DNA of 40,094 bases from JAJPHY01 sp040754475 (GTDB taxonomy: Bacteria > Actinomycetota > UBA4738 > HRBIN12), in contig JBFMCN010000057.1 in the NCBI GenBank assembly GCA_040754475.1, positions 1-40,094 on the forward strand, in the 5' to 3' direction. Of the stretch, positions 16,163 to 23,608 are shown piece by piece (within the stretch, counting starts at the first letter, position 1; the number at the start of each line of letters is the position of its first letter). A model generated the notes under the pieces. That model made no database searches and was not told the origin of the DNA. It saw only the letters and a program-made list of their open reading frames with translations. A program made the position numbers and the translations under genes.

Positions 16163-17041
16163 TCAGTAGGGTGCAAGACCCGGGCCCGACCCGACGATCT
16201 CCGATACGATGCGTTCGAGATCGTCCGCCGAGCCGAACTCGATGACGATCCGCCCTCGCTTCTTACCCATTTGGATCTTCACCCGCGTCGCCAGCTGTTC
16301 CGACAGGATCTCCTCCACCTCCACGAGGGACGTCTCCTCAGGTCCCGGCACTCTGACGACCGATTGCTCCCTTGCCGAGGCGGGATGCTCCAGGAAGTTG
16401 CGAACGAGCTCCTCCACCTCACGAACCGAGAGATCCTCCGCCGCCGTGCGCAGCGCCAGCGCCTTCTGCCCCTCCCCATCACCGAGACTCAGCAGCGCTC
16501 TCCCGTGTCCAGCCTGGATCCTCCCCTCGGCCAGCAGCTGCTGGACCTCCGAGGGAAGGCCCAGCAGGCGGATGGTGTTAGCCACATGAGACCTGGAGAC
16601 ACCCAGCCGCTCCGCAAGCAAGTCCTGCGTCAGGCCCAACTCCTCCAGCAGCTCCCGGAACGCCTCCGCCAGCTCGATCGGATTCAGGTCCTCGCGGTGG
16701 ATGTTCTCTATCAAGGCCTCACGAAGCGCATCGGCATCGTCGCTCTCCCGCAGAACAGCAGGCACTGTCGCAAGACCCGCAAGCTTGGCCGCCCGCAGTC
16801 GGCGCTCGCCTGCGATCACCTCGTATCCGGCCTCGCTCCTCCGCACAACGATGGGCTGCAGAACCCCGACCTCGCGGATCGACACAGCCAGCGCTTCCAT
16901 GGATTCGTCAGCGAACGTGGTCCTGGGCTGCCTCGGGTTCGGCGCGACAGCCTCGACGGGCACCTCGAGCAGCCCCGCTCCCTCCTCGACCGCCCCGGGG
17001 ATCAGCGCGGAAAGCCCCCTTCCCAGCCCGCCTCGCTTCAT
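16163..17041 (-). CDS. parB: Chromosome partitioning protein ParB
   Basis: CTP-dependent DNA clamp that loads at parS and organises the origin. 292 residues. N-terminal KRGGLGRGLSALIPG; the CTP-binding GERRLRAAK box; the N-engagement domain RESDDADALREALIENIHRED; the parS-reading HTH LTQDLLAERLGVSRSHVANT; and a C-terminal dimer domain. The ATG 17041 overlaps the parA TGA by four bases. A parS site lies 2 kb upstream in the same operon. Confidence 0.95.
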   Translation of the reverse strand: MKRGGLGRGLSALIPGAVEEGAGLLEVPVEAVAPNPRQPRTTFADESMEALAVSIREVGVLQPIVVRRSEAGYEVIAGERRLRAAKLAGLATVPAVLRESDDADALREALIENIHREDLNPIELAEAFRELLEELGLTQDLLAERLGVSRSHVANTIRLLGLPSEVQQLLAEGRIQAGHGRALLSLGDGEGQKALALRTAAEDLSVREVEELVRNFLEHPASAREQSVVRVPGPEETSLVEVEEILSEQLATRVKIQMGKKRGRIVIEFGSADDLERIVSEIVGSGPGLAPY

Positions 17042-18483
17042 CGCTTCCCTCCTCTGCGGAACAAGCTCCACCGCCCCGACCGGGACTCTTGGGTTCCTTC
17101 CGCCCCCTCCCGCTCTTCGACGAGCTCCTCCGGCGCACGGCCGTCCTCCGCCTCCGAGGTCCGCTCGATCGCCGACGCGGACTCGTCGCCCGCATCCCAG
17201 GGGGCGATCTCCTCCGCAGCCCCGGAACCGCCCGGATCACCAGTGTCTTGGCGCACCGGCACTCGGCCTGCCTCTCCGCGCAAAACGCTCTCAGGCACCT
17301 CCGCCTGCGCTGCCGCCAACCCCGCCACCGTCACGTCCTGGGGGACCGTCGCCGCGCTAGGATCCTCGGCCTCCTTGCCCACAGCCGCTGCCGAAGCTGC
17401 CGAAGTGACCTCAACCTCGTCCTCGGGATGAGGCTCGAACGCATCTTCTAGCTCCGCTGGCTCATCCCGGACACCCGGCACCTCCACCGGCCAGCCAAGG
17501 CTCTCGTCGACGCTTGCTTCCTCCTGGGACTCAGGTTCGATGACCGACGACTCTGCACCGATCCCCGCGAGCGGCCGCGGGGCCGACCTGATGTGTGGCT
17601 CGAGCGGAGCAAGGTTCACTGTCGGCAGCTCCTCGAAGGTCGGCATCGGCTCCTGGATGGGAGCTCGAACGGCCACCTCTCGAGCAAGAGCCCGGTAGCT
17701 CTCGGCCCCCCTGGACTTCGGATCGTAGCTGGTGATGGGCTGCCCGAAGCCGGGGGCCTCGGAGAGTCTGACTGTGCGGGGGATCACCGTCTCATACACG
17801 CGGGGCCCGAAGAAACGGCGTACCTCAGCAACCACCTGCTCCGAGAGCTTTGTGCGGGGATCGAACATCGTCATGACGATGCCGTCCAGCCGCAGGGAGG
17901 GATTGACGTTCTGCTGGACCAAACGGACATTCCGCAACAGCTGGCCCAGTCCCTCCAGCGCGTAGTACTCACACTGGATGGGCACGATCAGTTCCTCGGC
18001 GGCCGCGAGGGCGTTGATCGTGAGAAGTCCCAGCGACGGCGGGCAGTCGAGAAGGACGAAATCGTAGTCGGAATCCCGGAGCGGCTCTATGGCCTTCCGG
18101 AGCTTCAGCTCGCGCGAGAACTGGCTGACGAGCTCGATCTCGGCGCCAGCAAGATCGATCGTCGATGGTACGGCGAACAGGTTCGCGATGGGGGTCTTGA
18201 CCACGGCGCTGGTCACAGAGGCTTCTGTCGCAAGGACATCGTAGATTGTGACCTTGCGTGCCTCATGTCGTATCCCCAGACCGGTGGAGGCGTTGCCCTG
18301 CGGATCCAGGTCGATGACAAGGACGCAGTACCCGAGCTCCGCAAGTGCCGCCCCGAGGCTCACAGCGGTGGTGGTCTTTCCCACTCCCCCCTTCTGGTTC
18401 GCGACCGCAATGATCCTGGTCTTTCGGCAAGACGAGTCCGGACCGGGAGCTCGCATGCCGTTCAGGGGATTGGGTGTGGTCAC
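17038..18483 (-). CDS. parA: Chromosome partitioning ATPase ParA with long acidic tail
   Basis: Deviant Walker A ATPase that moves ParB-bound origins. Residues 22-275 form a complete ParA/Soj domain: NQKGGVGKTTTAVSL (Walker A K31-T38), VIDLDPQGNAST, FVLLDCPPSLGLLT, then the C-terminal IPRTVRLSEAPGFGQPI and YDPKSRGAESYRALARE. Residues 276-481 are a Glu/Asp/Pro/Ala/Ser-rich, low-complexity and probably disordered tail that ends in a basic patch (SLFRRGGKR). Usual ParA proteins are 250-330 residues, so the tail is exceptional. The GTG start at 18483 overlaps the rsmG stop (GTGA). The frame stays intact through to the parB overlap, so the tail is not a misread. Confidence 0.94.
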   Translation of the reverse strand: MTTPNPLNGMRAPGPDSSCRKTRIIAVANQKGGVGKTTTAVSLGAALAELGYCVLVIDLDPQGNASTGLGIRHEARKVTIYDVLATEASVTSAVVKTPIANLFAVPSTIDLAGAEIELVSQFSRELKLRKAIEPLRDSDYDFVLLDCPPSLGLLTINALAAAEELIVPIQCEYYALEGLGQLLRNVRLVQQNVNPSLRLDGIVMTMFDPRTKLSEQVVAEVRRFFGPRVYETVIPRTVRLSEAPGFGQPITSYDPKSRGAESYRALAREVAVRAPIQEPMPTFEELPTVNLAPLEPHIRSAPRPLAGIGAESSVIEPESQEEASVDESLGWPVEVPGVRDEPAELEDAFEPHPEDEVEVTSAASAAAVGKEAEDPSAATVPQDVTVAGLAAAQAEVPESVLRGEAGRVPVRQDTGDPGGSGAAEEIAPWDAGDESASAIERTSEAEDGRAPEELVEEREGAEGTQESRSGRWSLFRRGGKR

Positions 18484-19103
18484 TGCTGGGTCATGATAAC
18501 CAGTGGTCCGGCGCTTTCAAGCACGGGACCTGCCAGCAGGCGTGCGGCCGCTCCTTCCGGAACTTGCGCGGGATCGAACCCTTCCCCCGCGAAGTACACG
18601 AGCGATCCACCCGGCCGCAGCAGAGGCGACGCGACCCTCCAAGTTCGATCCACTGATCCGAACGCTCTCGCGAGGCACAGGTCGACCGGCTTGTCCAGCT
18701 CCTCGGCGCGCGCCGCCAGGACCTCGGCGTTCCCAACGCCAAGGGATTCCACGGCGGACTCAAGGAAGGCGATCCGGCGGCGCCGCGGCTCCACCAGGGC
18801 GAAATGAATATCGGGGCGGGCGATCGCAACAACCAGCCCCGGAAGGCCGGCTCCTGACCCGAGATCGTACGCATCCTCCACCTCGACATCGACCGCCAAG
18901 GTCGCTCTGAGGGAGTCGAGCACATGGCGCCGGCGAATCCGTCGCGCGTCGCCGCTCGCCACCAAGCCCAGAGGGATCGCCCTCTCCAGGAGCATCTGCT
19001 CGAATCGATCCAGCAAGAGCGCCTGGTCATGGCCTATCTGAACACCGATGGCTGCGGCCTCCTGCAGGAGTGATCGGGTGCCCGACCTCGCAGGATGTTT
19101 CAC
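18480..19103 (-). CDS. rsmG: 16S rRNA (guanine-N7)-methyltransferase RsmG (GidB)
   Basis: Methylates G527 of 16S rRNA (E. coli numbering). 207 residues: FEQMLLERAIPLGLV, RHVLDSLRA, the SAM motif YDLGSGAGLPGLVVAIARPD, and LARAFGSVDRTW. The GTG start at 19103 lies in the middle of the parS palindrome; no other start is nearby. Between jag and parA, as in most Actinomycetota. Loss of this enzyme gives low-level streptomycin resistance in other bacteria. Confidence 0.92.
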   Translation of the reverse strand: MKHPARSGTRSLLQEAAAIGVQIGHDQALLLDRFEQMLLERAIPLGLVASGDARRIRRRHVLDSLRATLAVDVEVEDAYDLGSGAGLPGLVVAIARPDIHFALVEPRRRRIAFLESAVESLGVGNAEVLAARAEELDKPVDLCLARAFGSVDRTWRVASPLLRPGGSLVYFAGEGFDPAQVPEGAAARLLAGPVLESAGPLVIMTQQ

Positions 19104-19111
19104 GTGAAACG
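19096..19111. promoter_or_regulatory. parS centromere site
   Basis: TGTTTCACGTGAAACG matches the bacterial parS consensus at 15 of 16 positions; 19097-19110 is a perfect 14-base palindrome. It is the only copy I found in the window. It lies over the start codon of rsmG, within 3 kb of dnaA, on the origin-proximal side as expected for ParB loading. Confidence 0.92.
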
Positions 19112-19137
19112 CGACCCTTACGCTCGAAGTTGTTCGC

Positions 19138-19806
19138 TCAACGCCTCCGGCGAACCACCACCCGGCGCCCAGGATCCTCCCCCCGACTCGTGCTCTCTAC
19201 TCCTGCAACCTCCGAAACGGCGTCGTGCACGATCTTCCGCTCGTACGGGTTCATGGGCTCCAACTCTTCCTCACGCCCCGTCTTCGCGACGCGCATCGCC
19301 ACCTCGCGCGCCTTCGCCGCCAGCCGAGACCGCTGCCGCTTCTTGTAGTCCTCCACGTCCACCACTACCCGACAACGGACCCCCAACCGCCGCCCAACCG
19401 CTACGCGCGTCAATTCCTGTAGCGCCTCCAGCGTCTGCCCATAGCGACCTATCAGCAGGCCCATGTCCTCGCCTTCCGGCTCCGCGCCAAGGATATCCAC
19501 GTACATGGCCCCGCCTTCAAGCTCCGGCTCAATGGTCGCCGGCACACCCATCCGCGCAAGCAAGCCGTCCAGAAACTCCGCAGCAATCTCACCCTGCTCC
19601 GCAAGACCCTCCTCCGAAGCCTCCGGCCCCGGCGCCTTGAGACGGACGCGGACCACGGCCTGCTGCGAACCGACGCCCAGAAAGCCGCTCCGCGCCTCCT
19701 GAACTATCCGGACCTGGACTTCCTGCTCGCTGGCCCCGAGCTCCTTCAGGGCCGCCTCGAGCGCTTCCTCAACGCTTGGGCCGCTTCTTTCTACTTCCCG
19801 GTCCAC
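19138..19806 (-). CDS. jag: Jag/KhpB RNA-binding protein (Jag-N, KH, R3H)
   Basis: 222 residues from GTG 19806. The Jag N-terminal domain (SVEEALEAALKELGASEQEV ending SGFLGVGSQ) is followed by a KH domain (MGLLIGRYGQTLEALQELTRV) and a C-terminal R3H domain (LAAKAREVAMRVAKTG, then ELEPMNPYERKIVHDAV). Such proteins bind RNA and influence cell-wall growth and division. GTG 19806 has GGAGG five bases upstream and overlaps the end of yidC by 38 bases; the frame is open further back but is then antisense-like. Coupled to yidC, as in most bacteria. Confidence 0.88.
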   Translation of the reverse strand: MDREVERSGPSVEEALEAALKELGASEQEVQVRIVQEARSGFLGVGSQQAVVRVRLKAPGPEASEEGLAEQGEIAAEFLDGLLARMGVPATIEPELEGGAMYVDILGAEPEGEDMGLLIGRYGQTLEALQELTRVAVGRRLGVRCRVVVDVEDYKKRQRSRLAAKAREVAMRVAKTGREEELEPMNPYERKIVHDAVSEVAGVESTSRGEDPGRRVVVRRRR

Positions 19807-20980
19807 CCTCGCCTCCACGCTCCGGCCCGTCGGGGGGGCCCTCCCCAGGCGTCGAGTCCGAGGGGCCGCCGCCATCTGGCTCCATGCCGGATCCGGTCTT
19901 GTCCCTCGGCGGCCTTCGTTGCCCCGGCCTTGCGCTTCCGGGCTTCCGCTCGCCGCCTCTCACCGTCCCCGACCGCCCCCTCTGCTCCTCCTCGGCGCGC
20001 TCCGCCATCGATGCCATGAATCCCCTCTTACCCGACTTCTTCACACCACCAGCCCTCGCCGCCAAATCCTCCGCCGTCAGGCGGTTCCTCAGCATGAAGT
20101 ACTGCTGGCCGATCTGCCATATGTTCGACGTCGTCCAGTAGAGCACAAGCCCGGCTGGGAAGAAGAAGCCGAAGACCCCGAAGACGACCGGCATCACCTT
20201 GAGCATCGCCTGCTGTTGTTGCGAGGTAGCACCCGGCGGGTTGGCCTTCGTCATCTGCCGCTGCTGGTACCACGTCGTGGCAAACATCAGGAAGGCAAAC
20301 ACGTAATAGGGCACGCGGCTGGCCGCGGCAGTCCCGCAATCGACCTGGTACACAACCGGCTTGTCGTCGACCGAGTACTTCGACGGCACCGTCGGCATCG
20401 ACTTGCCCGCGTCCATAGCCGTGCAGAGCAGGTTCATGTAGAGGAAGTCCGTGCCGGACGCCGTCCCCGCGGGCACGACGTATCGTCCCTCCATCAGCTT
20501 CGTGCCCGGTGGGAAATCGCTCAGCGTAACCTGACGATCACCGTTGGTCGGCTCCGGGATCTGGCGCGAAACCGCCTCGTACAGTCGGCTATCCGTAGGA
20601 ATGTGGACGGGGGATTGCGGGAACCGCACCACTGAGTACATCGCGATCAGGATCGGCAACTGCAACAGCATGGGCCAGCAACCGGAGAACGGGTTCACTC
20701 CGTGCTCCTGGTAGAGCTTCATCGTCTCTTCGTTCAGCTTCTGGCGGTTGCCCTTGTACTTCAGCTGCAGCGCTCTCAACTTCGGCTGGATCGCCTGCAC
20801 GTGCTGCATCGATCTGATCTGCTTGATCCCCAACGGCAGGAGCAACAACCGGATCACCACGGTCAGGACGATGATCGAGACCCCCCAGTTCGGGATAACC
20901 TCGTACACCCTCGCCAGGAGCCACCCCATGCCGTTCAGTAGCCCCTGCCACACCGGCGACCACGGATAGGCGCCTATCAT
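19769..20980 (-). CDS. yidC: Membrane protein insertase YidC
   Basis: Inserts membrane proteins, alone or with SecYEG. 403 residues. N-terminal helices without a large periplasmic domain; the core WGVSIIVLTVVIRLLLLPLG with the conserved Arg of the hydrophilic groove; the cytoplasmic hairpin (SMQHVQAIQPKLRALQLKYK, then ETMKLYQEHGVNPFSGCWPM); an extracytoplasmic loop of about 80 residues; further helices (VMPVVFGVFGFFFPAGLVLYW); and a C-terminal tail of about 100 residues rich in Gly, Pro, Arg and Lys. ATG overlaps the yidD TGA by four bases. Confidence 0.94.
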   Translation of the reverse strand: MIGAYPWSPVWQGLLNGMGWLLARVYEVIPNWGVSIIVLTVVIRLLLLPLGIKQIRSMQHVQAIQPKLRALQLKYKGNRQKLNEETMKLYQEHGVNPFSGCWPMLLQLPILIAMYSVVRFPQSPVHIPTDSRLYEAVSRQIPEPTNGDRQVTLSDFPPGTKLMEGRYVVPAGTASGTDFLYMNLLCTAMDAGKSMPTVPSKYSVDDKPVVYQVDCGTAAASRVPYYVFAFLMFATTWYQQRQMTKANPPGATSQQQQAMLKVMPVVFGVFGFFFPAGLVLYWTTSNIWQIGQQYFMLRNRLTAEDLAARAGGVKKSGKRGFMASMAERAEEEQRGRSGTVRGGERKPGSARPGQRRPPRDKTGSGMEPDGGGPSDSTPGEGPPDGPERGGEGGPGSRKKRPKR

Positions 20981-21288
20981 CTACTTCCCTCGGTCATTCG
21001 TATGATATGGTCATACTCGAAGTGCTCGGGAAATCGCGACGGCACCGGATCCACCCCACCCCTCGTGAACGGCCCGCACCTGAGCACCCTCCGTGCGGCC
21101 ATCAGGCTCCCGCGCAGCGCCCCGAACACACGGACCGCCTCCTCCCCATAGTAGGAGCAGGACGGGTAGAAGCGGCACTGACCTCCCACCACACCCGAAA
21201 GCGTCGCTCGGTACAGCCGGATCGCGGCGATGACCACCAGCCGAACCGGCGCCCCAGCCTTCCACGCCACGCCGTGGGCGGCGCTCAC
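20977..21288 (-). CDS. yidD: Membrane protein insertion efficiency factor YidD
   Basis: 103 residues, starting at the GTG that overlaps the rnpA TGA (GTGA, 21285-21288). The conserved core is plain: IRLYRATLSGVVGGQCRFYP, then SCSYYGEEAVRVFGALRG and RVLRCGPFTRGGVDPVP, with three conserved cysteines. It is an inner-membrane-associated helper of YidC. The frame is open upstream inside rnpA, but the overlap start gives the usual family length. Confidence 0.92.
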   Translation of the reverse strand: MSAAHGVAWKAGAPVRLVVIAAIRLYRATLSGVVGGQCRFYPSCSYYGEEAVRVFGALRGSLMAARRVLRCGPFTRGGVDPVPSRFPEHFEYDHIIRMTEGSR

Positions 21289-21629
21289 TTGACGATCACC
21301 CGTGCCCGCGACAGCAGCCCACCGACCTCGCCCACCAGGTCCTGCGTATTCGCCCCGCGGATGCCACCCCGGGCAACCAGGGCAACGTCGTACCCTTGCC
21401 GGATCCGTGGCGCGAGCTCGCGCCACGCAGCCCTGAGGATACGCCGTGCCCGATTGCGGAAGACGGCCCCGCCCACTCGACGTCCAGCGACAAAACCCAC
21501 CCTCCCCGAGCCGGGGGCGACAAACACGACCACCCGCGCTCCGCGCAACGGAGCGCCCTCGGCAAGCACGCGCGGGATGCCCGAGCCCCTCGTCGCTCCT
21601 TCCCCACCGCTAGGCCGACAGCCTCGCAC
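21285..21629 (-). CDS. rnpA: Ribonuclease P protein component
   Basis: 114 residues from GTG 21629, which lies 20 bases inside the end of rpmH. The conserved core is GRVGFVAGRRVGGAVFRNRARRILRAAWREL and the later YDVALVARGG. The N-terminus is diverged: the usual RRxxDFxxVxxxG helix appears only as GSGIPRVLAEG. The frame is open back through all of rpmH to an ATG at 21827, but that codon lies in the -35 element of the rpmH promoter, so the long form is not likely to be made. Other start choices cannot be excluded. Confidence 0.85.
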   Translation of the reverse strand: MRGCRPSGGEGATRGSGIPRVLAEGAPLRGARVVVFVAPGSGRVGFVAGRRVGGAVFRNRARRILRAAWRELAPRIRQGYDVALVARGGIRGANTQDLVGEVGGLLSRARVIVK

Positions 21630-21747
21630 GACCCTTCGCCCGCCGGCGAGCCAGGATCGCCCGACCGGCCCGCGTCCGCATCCGGAGGCGGAACCCGTGG
21701 ATCCGCTTGCGCCTCCGTGTGTTCGGTTGGAAGGTTCGTTTCGACAC
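21610..21747 (-). CDS. rpmH: 50S ribosomal protein L34
   Basis: A 45-residue protein too short for usual ORF cut-offs. It begins MSKRTFQPNTRRRKRIHGFR and continues with RMRTRAGRAILARRRAKGRA, the classic L34 sequence. Start GTG 21747 with GAGGG upstream; stop TAG at 21612-21610. First gene of the reverse operon and divergent from dnaA, as in nearly all bacteria. Confidence 0.96.
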   Translation of the reverse strand: MSKRTFQPNTRRRKRIHGFRLRMRTRAGRAILARRRAKGRARLSA

Positions 21748-21797
21748 CGCAGCGCCCTCGAGCATGAAAGAGCCCGCCGGTCGGCCGGGCCGCGCAG

Positions 21798-21827
21798 AGT
21801 ATACGAGAGCCCATGCTCACCGCACAA
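21798..21827 (-). promoter_or_regulatory. Promoter of the rpmH-rnpA-yidD-yidC-jag-rsmG-parAB operon
   Basis: On the minus strand TTGTGC (21827-21822) and TATACT (21803-21798) are separated by 18 bases. The start would be near 21790, about 43 bases before rpmH. It is the best consensus promoter on this strand of the origin region. Confidence 0.65.
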
Positions 21828-21876
21828 AGCGAGGTCGAGCCAGAAAGACCGTCAAAAGCAGGCTTGCAGCAGCGCC

Positions 21877-22000
21877 TGTGGAAAAGGCCAGTGCTATAGT
21901 CCGAGCCGCTTCCCCGTGGCGGCCCCGACGCATTTCCCCGCGCGGGGCCGTCTCCCTTCCCCGGTGGTTTTCCACATATGTGGAAAGAGGTTGTGGATAT
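21877..22000. promoter_or_regulatory. dnaA upstream region: extended -10 and DnaA boxes
   Basis: TGCTATAGT (21892-21900) is an extended -10 for dnaA. DnaA boxes: 21877-21885 (minus, TTTTCCACA), 21968-21976 (plus, TTTTCCACA), 21979-21987 (minus, CTTTCCACA) and 21992-22000 (minus, ATATCCACA). The middle two form a perfect 18-base palindrome at 21969-21986. One box covers the -35 area and three lie in the leader, which suits autorepression of dnaA by DnaA. Confidence 0.7.
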
Positions 22001-22002
22001 AG

Positions 22003-23406
22003 ATGGTTCTCACGTCCTTCGAGCAGGCCGCTGAACACACCTGGGCTCGTGTCGTCGACCGGGCCAAGCGGGAGCTGCCCGAGAGTTCCTTCTCTATGTG
22101 GTTCAACGGCGTCCGTGCCACCAGCCTGCACGACGGCGTTCTGGAGGTCATCGCCCCCTCGGACTACGTACGCGACTGGCTCGCCAAGCACTATCTCGAT
22201 CTCATCCAGGGGGCCGCCGCCGAGGCCAGCGGCCAGGCTGTCCGCGTCCACCTCGGCGCCGCCCGCCAGACGGCCCGACCGAGTCCCCTCTCAGAAGCCC
22301 CTGCGTCTGAAGTAGCCCCCACCCCGCTCGGGGAGCGGGACCGGGCGGGCCGAGCACCCACGCTCGGCGCTCCGGGCCTCCCTTTCCCCAGCTACACATT
22401 TGAGGCCTTCGTAGCGGGCCCAAGCAACCGATTCGCCCACGCAGCTGCGATGGCCGTCGCAGAGGCCCCTCCTTCCAAGGCCTACAACCCGCTATTCATC
22501 TACGGGGGCGTCGGGCTCGGAAAGACGCATCTGCTTGTGGCGATCGGTCACCACATGCACCGGTTAGCACCGCGTCTCCGGGTGAAGTATGTGACCAGCG
22601 AGAGCTTCATGGCTGAGTTCATCAAGGCCGTCAGAGAGCGCCAGGGTTACCAGTTCGCTGCCCGCCACCGTGACATCGACGTACTCCTCGTGGACGACAT
22701 CCAGTTCCTCGCAAGACGTGAGGAGACCCAAACCGAGTTCTTCCACACCTTCAACGCGCTGCATGAGAAGGAGCGGCAGATCGTCATCGCGTCGGACCGT
22801 CCACCACAAGAGCTTGGGATGGAAGAGCGGCTACAGAGCCGTTTCCGCCTAGGCCTGTGCGTCGATGTCCAGCCGCCGGACCTCGAGACGCGCATAGCGA
22901 TCCTTCAGCTCAAGGCCCAACGAGAGGCCGCTCACGTTCCAGATGACGTCATCGAATACATCGCCTCCAAATTCGACCACAACATCCGGGAACTCGAAGG
23001 CGCGCTCGTGCGTGTCGTTGCCTGGAGCGACTTGACCGGCCAGCCCATCTCACTGGAGCTCTCGGAGCACGCGCTCGAGGACCTGCTGCCACAGGCGGAT
23101 GTCGACATCCCGCCCCAACTCATCCTCGAAGAGACCGCCAAGTACTTCGGCCTCTCTACGGAAGACCTCGTCTCACACAATCGGTCCCGCCCGCTGACGA
23201 CTGCACGACATGTCGCCATGTTCCTTGTGAGGGAGTGCACGGGCATGAGCCTTCCAAAGATAGGGGAGATGTTTGGAGGGCGAGACCACACAACTGCGAA
23301 GCACGGGATCGACAAGATCGACAAGAACATGCGGGATCGGGAGCCCGTCTACCGGCAGGTCCAAGACCTCTCTCGGATCATTCGGAACCGAACGAGAAGC
23401 TTGTGA
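22003..23406 (+). CDS. dnaA: Chromosomal replication initiator DnaA
   Basis: 467 residues. Domain I (1-80, SMWFNGVRA), a short linker (about 85-128), AAA+ domain III with Walker A GGVGLGKT (168-175) and Walker B LLVDD (228-232), and domain IV with the signature FGGRDHTT (424-431). Domain IV is unusual: the start of its basic region reads TTARHVAMFL where most DnaA have PRQIAMYL, and DHTT is followed by AKHGIDKI instead of V-M/L-H-A-x-x-KI. In the sensor region GLCVDVQPPDLETR replaces the common GLxxDIQPPDLETR. Start ATG 22003 directly follows a DnaA box; there is no strong Shine-Dalgarno. Confidence 0.96.
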   Translation: MVLTSFEQAAEHTWARVVDRAKRELPESSFSMWFNGVRATSLHDGVLEVIAPSDYVRDWLAKHYLDLIQGAAAEASGQAVRVHLGAARQTARPSPLSEAPASEVAPTPLGERDRAGRAPTLGAPGLPFPSYTFEAFVAGPSNRFAHAAAMAVAEAPPSKAYNPLFIYGGVGLGKTHLLVAIGHHMHRLAPRLRVKYVTSESFMAEFIKAVRERQGYQFAARHRDIDVLLVDDIQFLARREETQTEFFHTFNALHEKERQIVIASDRPPQELGMEERLQSRFRLGLCVDVQPPDLETRIAILQLKAQREAAHVPDDVIEYIASKFDHNIRELEGALVRVVAWSDLTGQPISLELSEHALEDLLPQADVDIPPQLILEETAKYFGLSTEDLVSHNRSRPLTTARHVAMFLVRECTGMSLPKIGEMFGGRDHTTAKHGIDKIDKNMRDREPVYRQVQDLSRIIRNRTRSL

Positions 23407-23608
23407 CGAGATCGGGGGGAAGTGATGGGATACCTGTGGAGAGCGTGGTGCTCCCCCGTCACTTCTTCGCGGCTTTCCCCAAGCCTTCCACATACCAGCC
23501 TCGTCCCCTGGCCTCGGAAAGAACCCCAATCATCCACTTTTCCACAGGCCCTACTACCACCTATGAAGAGATGACAGACCAGCAGCAGATTTCAGGGGGG
23601 TGCACAGA
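23407..23608. other. Putative replication origin oriC (dnaA-dnaN spacer)
   Basis: This 202 bp spacer lies between dnaA and dnaN, the classic actinobacterial oriC position. It holds a perfect local-type DnaA box TTTTCCACA (23538-23546) and variants CTCTCCACA (23435-23443, minus), CCTTCCACA (23484-23492) and TCATCCACT (23530-23538). No long AT-rich unwinding element is clear; the least GC-rich part is about 23519-23590. It is short compared with the origins of Streptomyces or Mycobacterium, and the boxes upstream of dnaA may form a second half. Confidence 0.7.

Noticed and set aside
16147..16185. GCCCGGG/CCCGGGC inverted repeat as a terminator between ddl and parB.
   Set aside because: It lies partly inside the 3' end of parB, has a 25-base loop and no T-tract.
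16118..17431. Long forward frame opposite parB and parA.
   Set aside because: It mirrors two certain genes, is rich in Arg, Pro and Ser and has no domain: a high-GC shadow.
21630..21827. A long 180-codon rnpA form starting at ATG 21827, like the nested rpmH of Thermus.
   Set aside because: The ATG lies inside the -35 element of the rpmH promoter, so it would not be on the transcript; the normal length is reached from GTG 21629.
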